From contig CAYSUW010000001.1 of the NCBI GenBank assembly GCA_964434385.1, positions 124,001 through 188,000 of the forward strand: 64,000 bases of DNA. Direction: 5' to 3'. This stretch comes from GCA-002700125 sp964434385. Lineage in GTDB: Bacteria > Chloroflexota > Dehalococcoidia > Lucifugimonadales > Lucifugimonadaceae. Made by a program: the position numbers and the translations under genes. Of this stretch, positions 42,614 to 50,931 are shown in pieces. The notes beneath the pieces were generated by a model. It saw nothing but the letters and a program-made list of their open reading frames with translations, was not told the origin of the DNA and did not search any database. Every line of letters begins with the position of its first letter. Position 1 is the stretch's first letter.

Positions 42614-44140
42614 CTACTGTGCAAATTCAATAGATCTTGATTCTCTGATTACAACAACTTTTATTTGCCCAGGATAAGAAAGTTTTTCCTCAATTCTTTT
42701 TACTATATCTCTAGCAATGGAAGCTGATTTTACATCATCTATTTCTTCCGGATTTACTAGAACTCTTAGTTCTCTTCCAGCTTGTATTGCGTAACATCTT
42801 TCTACTCCAGCAAAGCTATTTCCAACATCCTCAATTTCTTTTAGTCTTTTAGTATATGCTTCTAAAGTATCACGTCTTGCGCCTGGTCTTGCAGCACTTA
42901 CAGCATCAGCAGCGGCCACGATGAATGATTCTGTAGTTGTCATTTCTGAATCGTGATGCTCTCTAATTACTGTTTCTATATCATTTCCTATGTTATATTT
43001 TTTTACTATATCTGCACCTATCTCTGCATGTGGCCCATCAATTTCATGTGTAAAAGCCTTGCCTATATCATGTAAAAATCCTCCAATTCTACAAACTTCT
43101 ACTTTAGCTCCTAATTCATGTGCCATGGCACTTGCAAGATGTGAGGTTTCTATACTATGTTGAAGGACATTTTCTCCATAGCTGTATCTATATTTCAGTC
43201 TTCCCATCATTGGTACTAAGTCAGGATGTATACTTTTTATCGATGTTTCAAATATAGCGTTCTCTCCTGCTCTCTTTACAATTCTGGACACTTCTTTCTT
43301 AGATTTTTCTACTATGTCTTCTATTCTTGCTGGGTGTATTCTCCCATCAGAAATAAGATTTTCTAAAGAAGTTACGGCTATAGCTCTTCTGATTGGATCG
43401 AAACATGAAACACCAACTGATTCAGGCCCTTCATCTACTATTAAATCCACTCCTGTAGCAGCTTCAATAGCTCGAATATTTCTTCCATCTCTTCCAATTA
43501 AACGACCTTTCATTTCTTCATTTGGTAATGAAACCGAACTGACTGTTTCTTCTCCGACTACTTCAGAAGCAAGCTTCTGAATTGCACCAGAAATTACATT
43601 TCTAGCTTCTGAATCAATCTTTTCTTTCATTTCGATCTCAGCATTTCTATATCTTTTGCTAATATCGAAAGTTATATCTTCTTCAGCACGTTTAAAAAGG
43701 ATTTCTTTTGCATCATTTAAAGAAATGTCAGATATTTTTTCAATCTGTTGTATTTCTTTATCTTTTAGAGTTTCAAGTTCTTTTTTTTGTTCTTTGGATT
43801 TTTCTAATTCTATTACTAACTGATCTTCTTTGGATTTTATTTCTGTTATTTTTCCTTCGAGTTCTGTTTGAGAAAAATCTAATTTTCTCTGACTATTTTG
43901 AAGATTTTTTCTTTCAGATCTTAATTCCTTTTCAGTATCAGTTCTTAATTGAAGACCTTTTTCTTTTGCTTCAATTAAAATTTCTTTACTTCTCTCTTCT
44001 GCTATTCTCAATTGATCCTGAGATGCTGAAAATGCAGCTTTTTGAGATTTTGTTACTAATGCATTTCTCAAGTAAAAACCTAATATACCTGAGATCAATC
44101 CTGTTCCAAGTGCTGGTCCTATAATTAATAATAATTCCAT
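42614..44140 (-). CDS. rny: Ribonuclease Y
   Basis: Membrane-bound endoribonuclease that begins mRNA decay. N-terminal helix (LLLIIGPALGTGLISGILGF), long coiled coil (about 30-190, KSQKAAFSASQDQLRIAEER onward), KH domain (KGRLIGRDGRNIRAIEAATG near 210), HD domain (HSIETSHLAS and GFLHDIGKA near 355, with HAEIGADI). 508 aa matches the family. GGAG lies 6 bases before the ATG. A promoter TTGAAC-17-TAATAT is at 44225-44253. Confidence 0.97.
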   Translation of the reverse strand: MELLLIIGPALGTGLISGILGFYLRNALVTKSQKAAFSASQDQLRIAEERSKEILIEAKEKGLQLRTDTEKELRSERKNLQNSQRKLDFSQTELEGKITEIKSKEDQLVIELEKSKEQKKELETLKDKEIQQIEKISDISLNDAKEILFKRAEEDITFDISKRYRNAEIEMKEKIDSEARNVISGAIQKLASEVVGEETVSSVSLPNEEMKGRLIGRDGRNIRAIEAATGVDLIVDEGPESVGVSCFDPIRRAIAVTSLENLISDGRIHPARIEDIVEKSKKEVSRIVKRAGENAIFETSIKSIHPDLVPMMGRLKYRYSYGENVLQHSIETSHLASAMAHELGAKVEVCRIGGFLHDIGKAFTHEIDGPHAEIGADIVKKYNIGNDIETVIREHHDSEMTTTESFIVAAADAVSAARPGARRDTLEAYTKRLKEIEDVGNSFAGVERCYAIQAGRELRVLVNPEEIDDVKSASIARDIVKRIEEKLSYPGQIKVVVIRESRSIEFAQ

Positions 44141-44224
44141 AAGGACTCCGCTCTGGATTGTTTTTTAATTTTTAAGTTATTTGTTAGGACTCACTATAGA
44201 TGTCCACATTTTTTCTATATGGGA

Positions 44225-44253
44225 ATATTAGAGTCTTATTGGATTTTGTTCAA
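44225..44253 (-). promoter_or_regulatory. Putative sigma-70 promoter for rny
   Basis: Minus strand TTGAAC (44253-44248) and TAATAT (44230-44225) are 17 bases apart, about 80 bases before the rny ATG at 44140 and in the only spacer between bL25 and rny. Confidence 0.5.
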
Positions 44254-44278
44254 GTTTTAGGGGTTTTGAGGATAAATT

Positions 44279-44971
44279 CTAGGTAGTGGATGAGTCTTTT
44301 TCTTGTCCTTGTCCTTCACCATCTTTTTCTCCTTCTTCGGCTCCTTCTCCTTCTTCGGCTCCTTCTCCTAACTCTCCTTCTTCTCCTTCAATTTCAGGAG
44401 TTACTTCTTCAATTACTCTAGGAGGTTGTATCCAAGTTAATGCAATATTGGTGTCTCCAACAAAATCAACTCCTTCAGGTAATTTAATATCAGAAATTTT
44501 AATTACTGATGATAAGTCAATTAAAGGTGACACATCTACTGTCAAATTTCTAGGAACTTCAAATGGTTTCGCTGAAACAATTACAGAATATATAGCTTGA
44601 GTAACAGTTCCTGCTCCTCCTTTTACACCTGGGGCTTCACCTTCTAAAATTATTGGAACTTCTATTTCAACAGGCTTATCTTCATCTACTTTCATAAAAT
44701 CGACATGTTGAACCATTCCACTTATTGGATTCTGGCCTACCTCTCTGATTAGAGTAACAATATCCTTTTCACCATCTATCTTAATTATTACAGGAGTTGT
44801 TCTTCCTGCCTCGGTAAGAATAGACATTACTTCCTTGTAAGGTGCCTCTAAACTTAAGGATTCTATGCCGTAACCATAAACATGTAAGGGCATCTGCCCT
44901 TTATCTCTTAAGGCTTTTACCTTTTTTCCCTTAATCTTTCTAATTGAAGTAATTAGTGTAGGATTTTCCAT
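44279..44971 (-). CDS. rplY: Ribosomal protein bL25 (Ctc form)
   Basis: 5S rRNA-binding protein of the large subunit, two-domain CTC type. Start moved to ATG 44971 (AAAGGAA 7 bases upstream) since homologues begin near TLITSIRKIKGKKVKALRDKG; upstream frame is spurious. VYGYGIESLSLEAPYKEV, IDGEKDIVTLIREVGQNP, HVDFMKVDEDKPVEIEVPI and VSPLIDLSSVIKISDIKLPEGV are conserved. The last 35 residues are an acidic Glu/Gly tail with a repeated GAEEGE unit, encoded by tandem 18-bp repeats. 230 aa. Confidence 0.93.
   Translation of the reverse strand: MENPTLITSIRKIKGKKVKALRDKGQMPLHVYGYGIESLSLEAPYKEVMSILTEAGRTTPVIIKIDGEKDIVTLIREVGQNPISGMVQHVDFMKVDEDKPVEIEVPIILEGEAPGVKGGAGTVTQAIYSVIVSAKPFEVPRNLTVDVSPLIDLSSVIKISDIKLPEGVDFVGDTNIALTWIQPPRVIEEVTPEIEGEEGELGEGAEEGEGAEEGEKDGEGQGQEKDSSTT
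44329..44369 (-). repeat. 18-bp tandem repeat in the bL25 tail
   Basis: Two perfect copies of an 18-base unit (44329-44346 and 44347-44364) plus a partial third. In frame, each encodes GAEEGE-type residues, so copy number can change without a frameshift. Confidence 0.85.
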
Positions 44972-45112
44972 TAAAATTTCCTTTAAATTATTTCCAGAGG
45001 GAATGATATCATACTTTTTCTTTTGAGAATAAATTAAATTAATTATTACTGAATAAATTAACTCAAATATGTATAATAATCTTATATATAATGTGATGTT
45101 CAAATTTTAATT

Positions 45113-45538
45113 ATGTTAATACCTATGAAGGTTGATTACGGAATCAGGCTAGTAAGTTTTCTTGCTAGTAAGCCTAAAGGCAACTTATTTAAAGCTCAAG
45201 ATATTTCTAAAGAAAAACATATTCCTTTTCAGTATTTGTTACAAATTAGTAATAGCTTGATAAAAAGTAAATTGATCTCTGGCCATAGAGGTCCTAATGG
45301 GGGGTATTCTTTGAATAAGGATCCTGGCTATATTTCAATTGGAGATATTATTCGAAGCCTTGATCATAGTGTTGCACCAGTAGCTTGTATCAAAACTCCT
45401 GAAGGATGTGAGTTATCAGGAGATTGTTCTCAACAGGAAATGTGGAAAAAAGTAGAACAATTGATTTTGAATCAGTTAGAAAAAATATCTATCAAAAGTT
45501 TAAATTCTGAAAAAATTATCTTTGAATCTTTAATTTAA
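45113..45538 (+). CDS. Rrf2-family transcriptional regulator with three-Cys motif
   Basis: Winged-helix regulator. DYGIRLVSFLASKPKG opens the DNA-binding domain, then FKAQDISKEKHIPFQYLLQI (recognition region), GHRGPNGGYSLNKD (wing). C92, C99 and C105 (ACIKTPEGCELSGDCSQQ) match the cluster-binding Cys positions of IscR/NsrR-type members, so an Fe-S cofactor is likely. Either ATG 45113 or 45125 may start it; homologues fit the second. It lies 56 bases ahead of the Cys-rich leader and the moeB-cysM genes, so control of sulfur or Fe-S metabolism is a sensible guess. Confidence 0.88.
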   Translation: MLIPMKVDYGIRLVSFLASKPKGNLFKAQDISKEKHIPFQYLLQISNSLIKSKLISGHRGPNGGYSLNKDPGYISIGDIIRSLDHSVAPVACIKTPEGCELSGDCSQQEMWKKVEQLILNQLEKISIKSLNSEKIIFESLI

Positions 45539-45571
45539 TAGATCGTAGTTTCATTGATTGAATAGTTGATG

Positions 45572-45577
45572 TACAAT
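45572..45577 (+). promoter_or_regulatory. Possible -10 element for the cys leader
   Basis: TACAAT, with transcription predicted to begin near 45584, just before the GGAG of the leader peptide. No clear -35 is visible, so activation by a regulator or readthrough from the Rrf2 gene is also possible. Confidence 0.35.
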
Positions 45578-45593
45578 TTCCTTCGGAGAATCT

Positions 45594-45671
45594 ATGGATA
45601 TTAATTGCTTGTGTAGAAATAATTATTGTTTCTGTTGTCCTTGTTTAGGGTGCAGATTATTTTATTTATGA
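45594..45671 (+). CDS. Cys-rich leader peptide (25 aa, 7 Cys)
   Basis: Too short for ordinary gene callers but well formed: GGAG at 45585-45588, 5 bases, ATG at 45594, stop TGA at 45669-45671. Cys codons are at positions 5, 7, 12, 14, 15, 17 and 20; the core reads YCFCCPCLGC. Seven Cys in 25 codons is far above expectation for this genome. It precedes a predicted cysteine synthase operon and overlaps one arm of an antiterminator-like stem. By analogy with trp and his leaders, a ribosome short of Cys-tRNA would stall here. The peptide itself probably has no function. Confidence 0.75.
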   Translation: MDINCLCRNNYCFCCPCLGCRLFYL

Positions 45672-45728
45672 GAAGTTTTTAATTGTGGATATAGATAATC
45701 AAAAAGCACCCCAAAAATGGGGTGTTTT
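45617..45728 (+). promoter_or_regulatory. Predicted cysteine attenuator (segments 1-4)
   Basis: Four complementary segments. Segment 1 AAATAAT (45617-45623) pairs with ATTATTT (45656-45662). Segment 2 pairs with segment 3: GGGTGC (45648-45653) with GCACCC (45706-45711), and GATTAT (45655-45660) with ATAATC (45695-45700), the antiterminator. Segment 3 pairs with segment 4: CACCCCA (45707-45713) with TGGGGTG (45718-45724), loop AAAA, then TTTT, the terminator. The two large stems share 45707-45711 and exclude each other. Ribosomes stalled at Cys12-Cys15 would cover segment 1 and leave segment 2 free, favouring readthrough. Confidence 0.65.
45707..45728 (+). terminator. Terminator-like hairpin of the cys leader
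   Basis: 7-bp GC-rich stem CACCCCA/TGGGGTG with an AAAA loop, followed by TTTT then AATTAT. The U-tract is short, so it may pause or terminate only partly. It lies 32 bases before the moeB start. Confidence 0.65.
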
Positions 45729-45760
45729 AATTATATAATAGTTGAGGTTGAAAAATTTAT

Positions 45761-46594
45761 ATGAAATCTAATAACAAAAATTACAAAATGCTTACGCCTG
45801 ATCAGGTGGATAGATATAGTAGGCATATTATCATGCCTCATATCGGAAGTAATGGACAAAGAAAACTTTTAAATTCTAAAGTAGTTATAGTAGGTGCTGG
45901 AGGACTAGGTTCTCCTGCAGCTCTATACTTGGCTCTTGCGGGTATTGGAACAATAGGAATTGTAGACTTTGATGTGGTTGATAGAAGTAACCTTCAAAGG
46001 CAGATATTACACCAAAATAAAGATATAGGTAAGAGAAAAGTGGTATCAGCTAAGGAGACTCTTGAATCTTATAATCCTGATGTAAATGTGGAGACCCATG
46101 AAGAACCTATAAATTCAGAGAATGCTATGGATATTATTTCTCAGTATGATGTTGTAATTAATGGAGCAGATAATTTTCCTACTAGATATCTTATATGTGA
46201 TTCTTCCTTTCATGCTGGAAAACCGTTAGTAGATGGAAGTATTCTTTTATTTGACGGTCAAGTAACTACATATATTCCAGGTAAGAGTTGTTATAGATGT
46301 ATATTCCCTGAACCACCACCACCAGGAGAAGTTCCCAGTTGTTCAGAAGCTGGTGTAGTAGGTGCTTTACCAGGTTTAGTGGGTAGCATTCAAGCTACTG
46401 AAACTATCAAGGTGATTTTAGATATTGGAGAAATTCTTGAAAACAGGATGATACTTATTGATGCCTTAACTATGGAATTTAGAACTATAAAGTTAAGGAG
46501 AGATACTTCTTGTTCTTTGTGTGGAGATAATCCGACCTTAAAAGGTTTAATTGATTATGAGCAATTTTGTGGAATGCCAGCAGTTGAAATTTGA
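45761..46594 (+). CDS. moeB: MoeB/ThiF-type E1-like adenylyltransferase
   Basis: Activates the C-terminal Gly of a ubiquitin-like sulfur carrier (ThiS, MoaD or CysO) by adenylation. GAGGLGSPAALYLA (45-58) is the nucleotide loop; DRSNLQRQ (74-81) the Arg finger region; C177, C180, C251 and C254 bind zinc; C194 (PSCSEAG) is the catalytic Cys. The end LIDYEQFCG is where MoeZ-type proteins continue into a rhodanese domain, absent here (277 aa). It is nine bases ahead of cysM. The pair mirrors the MoeZ-CysM sulfur-carrier route of mycobacteria. Confidence 0.9.
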   Translation: MKSNNKNYKMLTPDQVDRYSRHIIMPHIGSNGQRKLLNSKVVIVGAGGLGSPAALYLALAGIGTIGIVDFDVVDRSNLQRQILHQNKDIGKRKVVSAKETLESYNPDVNVETHEEPINSENAMDIISQYDVVINGADNFPTRYLICDSSFHAGKPLVDGSILLFDGQVTTYIPGKSCYRCIFPEPPPPGEVPSCSEAGVVGALPGLVGSIQATETIKVILDIGEILENRMILIDALTMEFRTIKLRRDTSCSLCGDNPTLKGLIDYEQFCGMPAVEI

Positions 46595-46603
46595 TTATTA
46601 TAT

Positions 46604-47563
46604 ATGAAAAATAATATGAATAATGCAAAATTTTCTAAAGATATTATAAACACTATAGGTGATACACCTCTTGTAGAAATTTCTCAAATCAGTCCCAACC
46701 CGGATATTAGGTTTTTTGCCAAACTTGAAAGTAGAAATCCTGGTGGAAGTGTTAAAGATAGAGTAGCTAAATATCTGATAGAGTCAGCAGAAGCTAAAGG
46801 ATTAATAAAACCTGGAAGTACCATTATAGAACCTACTAGCGGTAACACTGGCATTTCTTTAGCAATGATTTGTCGTGTGAAAGGCTACAATCTTCAAGTA
46901 GTGATGCCAGAAAATGTTAGCAAAGAAAGGATTTCTATTCTTGAATCATTTGGTGCAGAAATTATATTTTCTGAAGGTGATAAAGGAACTAATGGAGCAA
47001 TTGATTTAGCAAAAAATATTGCCGAAAATGATCCTAGTTTATTCATGCCTTTTCAATATGGTAATTTGGCTAATCCTCAGGCACACTATGAGACTACTGG
47101 CCCTGAAATAATAAAAGATTTACCTGATCTTGATGTTTTTGTTGCTGGGCTAGGCACTGGTGGAACTTTGATGGGAGTAGGTAGATCTTTGAAAGAATAT
47201 AATTCAAAAATAAAAATCATTGCAGCTGCACCTCATCCTGACGAGGTAGTTCCTGCTTTAAGAAGTATTGAACATGGCTTTATTCCTCCAATATTAAACC
47301 TTGATGAATTAGATAATAGAATTCTAGTTGGTAGTGAAGAATCTTTCTTCTGGACAAAGCAACTTTTATTCAAATGTGGAGTTTTTGCCGGGATTTCATG
47401 TGGAGCTGTAGTTGCTGCAGCTAGGAAAGTTGCTACAAAAATGGAAAAAGGGAAAATTGTATTATTAATTGCTGATAGCGGGGAAAAATATATTTCTAGT
47501 GGTTTATGGACAAAAGAATATAATGAAATCGAGAAAAGTATAGAAAATAAAATTTGGTGGTAG
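46604..47563 (+). CDS. cysM: Cysteine synthase, CysM (O-phosphoserine) type
   Basis: PLP enzyme making L-cysteine. K51 in NPGGSVKDR binds PLP, EPTSGNTGISLAM (76-88) holds the substrate carboxylate, and AGLGTGGTLMGVGR (181-194) the phosphate. Overall sequence, including ALR with Arg220 and the terminal aromatic residues (KIWW), follows mycobacterial CysM, where Arg220 selects O-phosphoserine and a thiocarboxylated carrier protein (CysO) supplies sulfur. A MoeB directly upstream supports that. No CysO or Mec+ gene is in the window. Second gene behind the Cys-codon leader. Confidence 0.9.
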   Translation: MKNNMNNAKFSKDIINTIGDTPLVEISQISPNPDIRFFAKLESRNPGGSVKDRVAKYLIESAEAKGLIKPGSTIIEPTSGNTGISLAMICRVKGYNLQVVMPENVSKERISILESFGAEIIFSEGDKGTNGAIDLAKNIAENDPSLFMPFQYGNLANPQAHYETTGPEIIKDLPDLDVFVAGLGTGGTLMGVGRSLKEYNSKIKIIAAAPHPDEVVPALRSIEHGFIPPILNLDELDNRILVGSEESFFWTKQLLFKCGVFAGISCGAVVAAARKVATKMEKGKIVLLIADSGEKYISSGLWTKEYNEIEKSIENKIWW

Positions 47564-47590
47564 TAAAAACAATTATATATTGGGAGTTTT

Positions 47591-48376
47591 ATGATGCCTA
47601 AATTAGCAGCAAATTTAACAATGATGTTCAATGAGTGGGAATTCTTGAAGAGATTTAAGGAAGCATCAAATTCAGGATTTCGAGGTGTTGAATACTTGTT
47701 TCCTTATGAATTTAATAAGAAAGATATTGCTGAAGAACTTTTGGAGAATGAATTACAACAAATCCTTTTTGATTTGCCTGCAGGAAATTGGGATGTAGGA
47801 GACCGAGGCATTGCTGTAGATCCCCAAAGAAGAAAGGAATTTGAAGATGGCGTAGGATTAGCTTTAGAGTATGCAGATGTCTTGAATTGTTCAATATTAA
47901 CTTGTTTAGCAGGTATTCTTCCTTCTGGTGTTTCTGATTCTGTTGCTAGAACTACTTTGGTGGCCAACTTAAGCTTTGCAGCTCCTCTTTTAAAGCAAAA
48001 AGGTATAAATTTGCTTCTTGAGCCTATTAATACTATTGATATTCCAGGATATTGGTTGAATAGAACTTCTGATGCAATTTCAATTATCAGAGAAGTAAAT
48101 CAAGAAAATCTACTTCTTCAATATGATATTTATCATATGCAAATTATGGAGGGTAATCTTGCAAAAACTATTGAGGACAACATAAATACTATTGGTCATT
48201 TTCAATTAGCTGATAATCCCGGTAGGAATGAACCAGGAACTGGAGAAATCAATTACGATTATTTATTAGAATATATTGATAATCTAGGTTATGAAGGTTG
48301 GATTGGTTGTGAATATAAACCTTATTCAGTTACATTGGATGGACTGGAATGGGCAAAACCATATTTAAATAATTGA
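47591..48376 (+). CDS. Hydroxypyruvate isomerase family protein
   Basis: TIM-barrel (AP-endonuclease family 2) isomerase, Hyi type, interconverting hydroxypyruvate and tartronate semialdehyde or related C3/C4 sugars. AANLTMMFNEWEFLKRF, GFRGVEYLFPYEF, ILFDLPAGNWDVGDRG, LLLEPINTIDIPGYWLN, LLQYDIYHMQIMEG, HFQLADNPGRNEPGTGEINY and IGCEYKP hold the metal-binding Glu, Asp, His and Glu. 261 aa. Starts 27 bases after cysM; its stop overlaps pgpA. Hydroxypyruvate links to serine metabolism, so co-expression with an O-phosphoserine enzyme may be meaningful. Confidence 0.88.
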   Translation: MMPKLAANLTMMFNEWEFLKRFKEASNSGFRGVEYLFPYEFNKKDIAEELLENELQQILFDLPAGNWDVGDRGIAVDPQRRKEFEDGVGLALEYADVLNCSILTCLAGILPSGVSDSVARTTLVANLSFAAPLLKQKGINLLLEPINTIDIPGYWLNRTSDAISIIREVNQENLLLQYDIYHMQIMEGNLAKTIEDNINTIGHFQLADNPGRNEPGTGEINYDYLLEYIDNLGYEGWIGCEYKPYSVTLDGLEWAKPYLNN

Positions 48377-48843
48377 AATTTTTATTAAACAACAAATCTA
48401 GTATTATTGCTTCGGGTCTGGGTATAGGCTTAATTCCTGTTGCTCCAGGTACTTTTGCAAGTTTATTTGGGTTGTTATTATTTATTTTTATCCCTTTGGA
48501 ATCTAATTCATTTTTTCATTTTCTAATTATATTTTTATTGTTAATTTTGGGAATATGGTCTTCGAATAATTTGTCGACCCCTGAAGATTTAGATCCTTCT
48601 AGAGTAGTAATAGATGAAATAGTTGGGATTTGGATCTCATGTTTATTCTTGCCAAAGAATTCTATTTGGATAATTTTTGCTTTTGTACTTTTTAGATTTT
48701 TTGATATTTCTAAGATTGGAGGAATTAAAAAAATTGAAAAAATCCCAGGGGGATTAGGTATAATGCTTGACGATGTAGTAGCAGGTATATTTGTATGTGG
48801 AATTCTGAATTTTGCTATCTTTTCAGACAAATTTATTTTTTAG
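48373..48843 (+). CDS. pgpA: Phosphatidylglycerophosphatase A
   Basis: Dephosphorylates phosphatidylglycerol phosphate in the membrane. TTG start at 48373 overlaps the previous TGA (TTGA), so translation is coupled. GLGIGLIPVAPGTFASLFG (near 16), SRVVIDEIVGIWIS (near 76), FRFFDISKIGGIKKIEKIPGG (near 113) and IMLDDVVAGI (near 136) are the PgpA motifs with conserved Asp/Glu. 156 aa, four helices. Normal family member. Confidence 0.93.
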   Translation: MKFLLNNKSSIIASGLGIGLIPVAPGTFASLFGLLLFIFIPLESNSFFHFLIIFLLLILGIWSSNNLSTPEDLDPSRVVIDEIVGIWISCLFLPKNSIWIIFAFVLFRFFDISKIGGIKKIEKIPGGLGIMLDDVVAGIFVCGILNFAIFSDKFIF

Positions 48844-48896
48844 AGTTAGAATTTACTACTATTATTATTAATGAATTGATTTAGTGGGAAAAATAA

Positions 48897-50051
48897 TTGC
48901 AAATACATGAATATCAGGCAAAAAGCATTTTTAAAGAATATGGGATCCCTGTACCTGAAGGTGAAATAGCTACAAATCTAAAAGAAGCCATGGATATTAC
49001 CAGAACTGTTGGTAATAAAGTTGTTGTGAAAGCTCAAGTTCATTCAGGAGGTAGAGGAAAAGTAGGGGGAGTTAAGTTAGTTGAAAACCCTGATGACTTA
49101 AGTAAGTTTTTGTCTGAAATGATTGGCAGAAATCTTAAAACGAATCAAACAGGTGGCAGTGGTTTACCTGTAAATAAAGTTCTAATTGAGAAAATTACTG
49201 ATATACAATCTGAATTATATTTAGCTGTTACGATGGATCATGAATCTGGTTGTCCTATAGTGATTGTTTCTACTGAAGGTGGAATGGAAATTGAATCAAT
49301 AGCAGAAAAAAACCCTGAAAAAATATTAAAAATTTTAGGTGATCCTTTATTAGGTTTGTTGCCTTATAAGATTAGAAAATTATTCCGTGATTTAAATATT
49401 GACCCAAGCTTATCAAAGGAATTCACGTCAATTCTTTTAAAGGTTTATAAGATATTTATTGAAAAAGATTGTTCTTTAATTGAAATTAATCCCCTAGTAA
49501 TAAGTAATAATCAATTTATTGCACTAGATGCAAAGATAACAATAGAAGATGATGCTTTATTTAGGCAGAATAAAATTCAGAATCTCTTTGATGATACACA
49601 GATAGATCCTCTTGAGTTGGAAGCAGTAAAATCTGACCTTTCTTATGTGAAATTATATGATGGAGATGTGGGATGTATGGTAAATGGAGCTGGATTAGCT
49701 ATGGCAACTATGGATATTACGGTCAAAGCTGGAACAAGACCAGCAAATTTTTTGGATGTTGGAGGTAGTGCAGATCAAAACAGAATAAAAAAGGCTTTCG
49801 AAATAATAATGCAAGATTCTGATGTGAAAGTTATATTAGTGAATTTATTTGGTGGAATACTTAGATGTGATGTAGCTGCTAATGGAATTATAGAGGCTGT
49901 TAGGGAACGAAATAGTTATCCTCCAATTATAGGGGTTTTCAGAGGAACAAATTCTAAAAGAGCAAAAGAAATATTGACGCTTTCCAAGATTAATTTGGAA
50001 TTTGCTCAAGATTTAATTGATGCGGCAAAAAAAATAAAGGAGAAATTGTAA
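48897..50051 (+). CDS. sucC: Succinyl-CoA ligase, beta subunit
   Basis: ATP-grasp subunit of the TCA-cycle enzyme. TTG start at 48897 gives the family opening QIHEYQAKSIFKEYGIPVPEG. KAQVHSGGRGKVGGVKL (near 46) is the nucleotide-binding Lys/Gly stretch, VNGAGLAMATMD and FLDVGGSADQNR (near 290) the CoA/phosphate region, ILVNLFGGILRCD the power-helix region. 384 aa is standard. Four bases separate it from sucD. Confidence 0.97.
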   Translation: MQIHEYQAKSIFKEYGIPVPEGEIATNLKEAMDITRTVGNKVVVKAQVHSGGRGKVGGVKLVENPDDLSKFLSEMIGRNLKTNQTGGSGLPVNKVLIEKITDIQSELYLAVTMDHESGCPIVIVSTEGGMEIESIAEKNPEKILKILGDPLLGLLPYKIRKLFRDLNIDPSLSKEFTSILLKVYKIFIEKDCSLIEINPLVISNNQFIALDAKITIEDDALFRQNKIQNLFDDTQIDPLELEAVKSDLSYVKLYDGDVGCMVNGAGLAMATMDITVKAGTRPANFLDVGGSADQNRIKKAFEIIMQDSDVKVILVNLFGGILRCDVAANGIIEAVRERNSYPPIIGVFRGTNSKRAKEILTLSKINLEFAQDLIDAAKKIKEKL

Positions 50052-50055
50052 AAAG

Positions 50056-50928
50056 ATGACAATTCTTATTAATTCTGAAACTAAGATGTTGGTTCAAGGC
50101 TTGGGTAGAGATGGTAGTTTTCAAGCATCAAAATGTAAATCTTATGGAACTCCTATTGTATCTGCAGTTCACCCTGGTAGAGGAGGGTCATATTTTGAAG
50201 ATTCTATTCCTATATTTGAAACTGTTGAAGATGCAATTGTAGAAACAAAAGCGAATTTAGGTTTAATATTTGTTCCTGCTCCTTTCGCGTTTGATGCAAT
50301 TATAGAGCAAGTTGATGCAGGTATTAAAAACGTAGTATGTATTACTGAGGGCATTCCTGTTCAAGATATGTCTAAAGTAATGTCTTATATTGAAAAAAAA
50401 GAAGTTAGGCTTATAGGGCCTAATTGTCCAGGTTTTATTTGCCCTAAGGAAAAATTTAAAGCTGGTATCATACCTTCTGACATTGTGATGCCTGGTCCAA
50501 TTGGAGTTGTGTCAAGAAGTGGAACTTTAACTTATGAAGCAATTGTTCAGTTAACTAATTTAGGAATAGGACAGTCTGCTTGTGTGGGAATAGGAGGAGA
50601 TCCAGTGCATGGGACATCTTTTGTTGATACTTTAAAGATGTTTGAAAATGATAATGATACTGAAATAATCGTGATGATAGGAGAAATAGGAGGTTTGAGG
50701 GAACAAAAGGCCGCTGAATACATTAAATCAAATGTTTCAAAACCAGTGATTGCTAGTATTGTAGGGCAAACAGCTCCCTCTGGTAGACGAATGGGTCATG
50801 CTGGAGCAATCGTAACTGGAAAATCAGCATTAGCTCAAGAAAAAATAAGAGTATTAAAGGATTCAGGTGCTATAATAGCGGAATCTCCAACAGAGATTGG
50901 GTATGTAATAAAAAAATTATTAAAATGA
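50056..50928 (+). CDS. sucD: Succinyl-CoA ligase, alpha subunit
   Basis: Carries the phosphorylated His: H248 in GRRMGHAGAIV. The N-terminal CoA-binding Rossmann part includes MLVQGLGRDGSFQASKCKSY and VSAVHPGRGG, and VSRSGTLTYEA near 153. 290 aa is standard. Forms a heterodimer or tetramer with the sucC product. Three bases separate it from the following dehydrogenase gene. Confidence 0.97.
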   Translation: MTILINSETKMLVQGLGRDGSFQASKCKSYGTPIVSAVHPGRGGSYFEDSIPIFETVEDAIVETKANLGLIFVPAPFAFDAIIEQVDAGIKNVVCITEGIPVQDMSKVMSYIEKKEVRLIGPNCPGFICPKEKFKAGIIPSDIVMPGPIGVVSRSGTLTYEAIVQLTNLGIGQSACVGIGGDPVHGTSFVDTLKMFENDNDTEIIVMIGEIGGLREQKAAEYIKSNVSKPVIASIVGQTAPSGRRMGHAGAIVTGKSALAQEKIRVLKDSGAIIAESPTEIGYVIKKLLK

Positions 50929-50931
50929 AAA

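Noticed and set aside
44972..45103. Upstream extension of bL25 by 44 codons
   Set aside because: Homologues begin at the TLITSIRK region and a good ribosome site precedes ATG 44971; the extension is hydrophobic noise.
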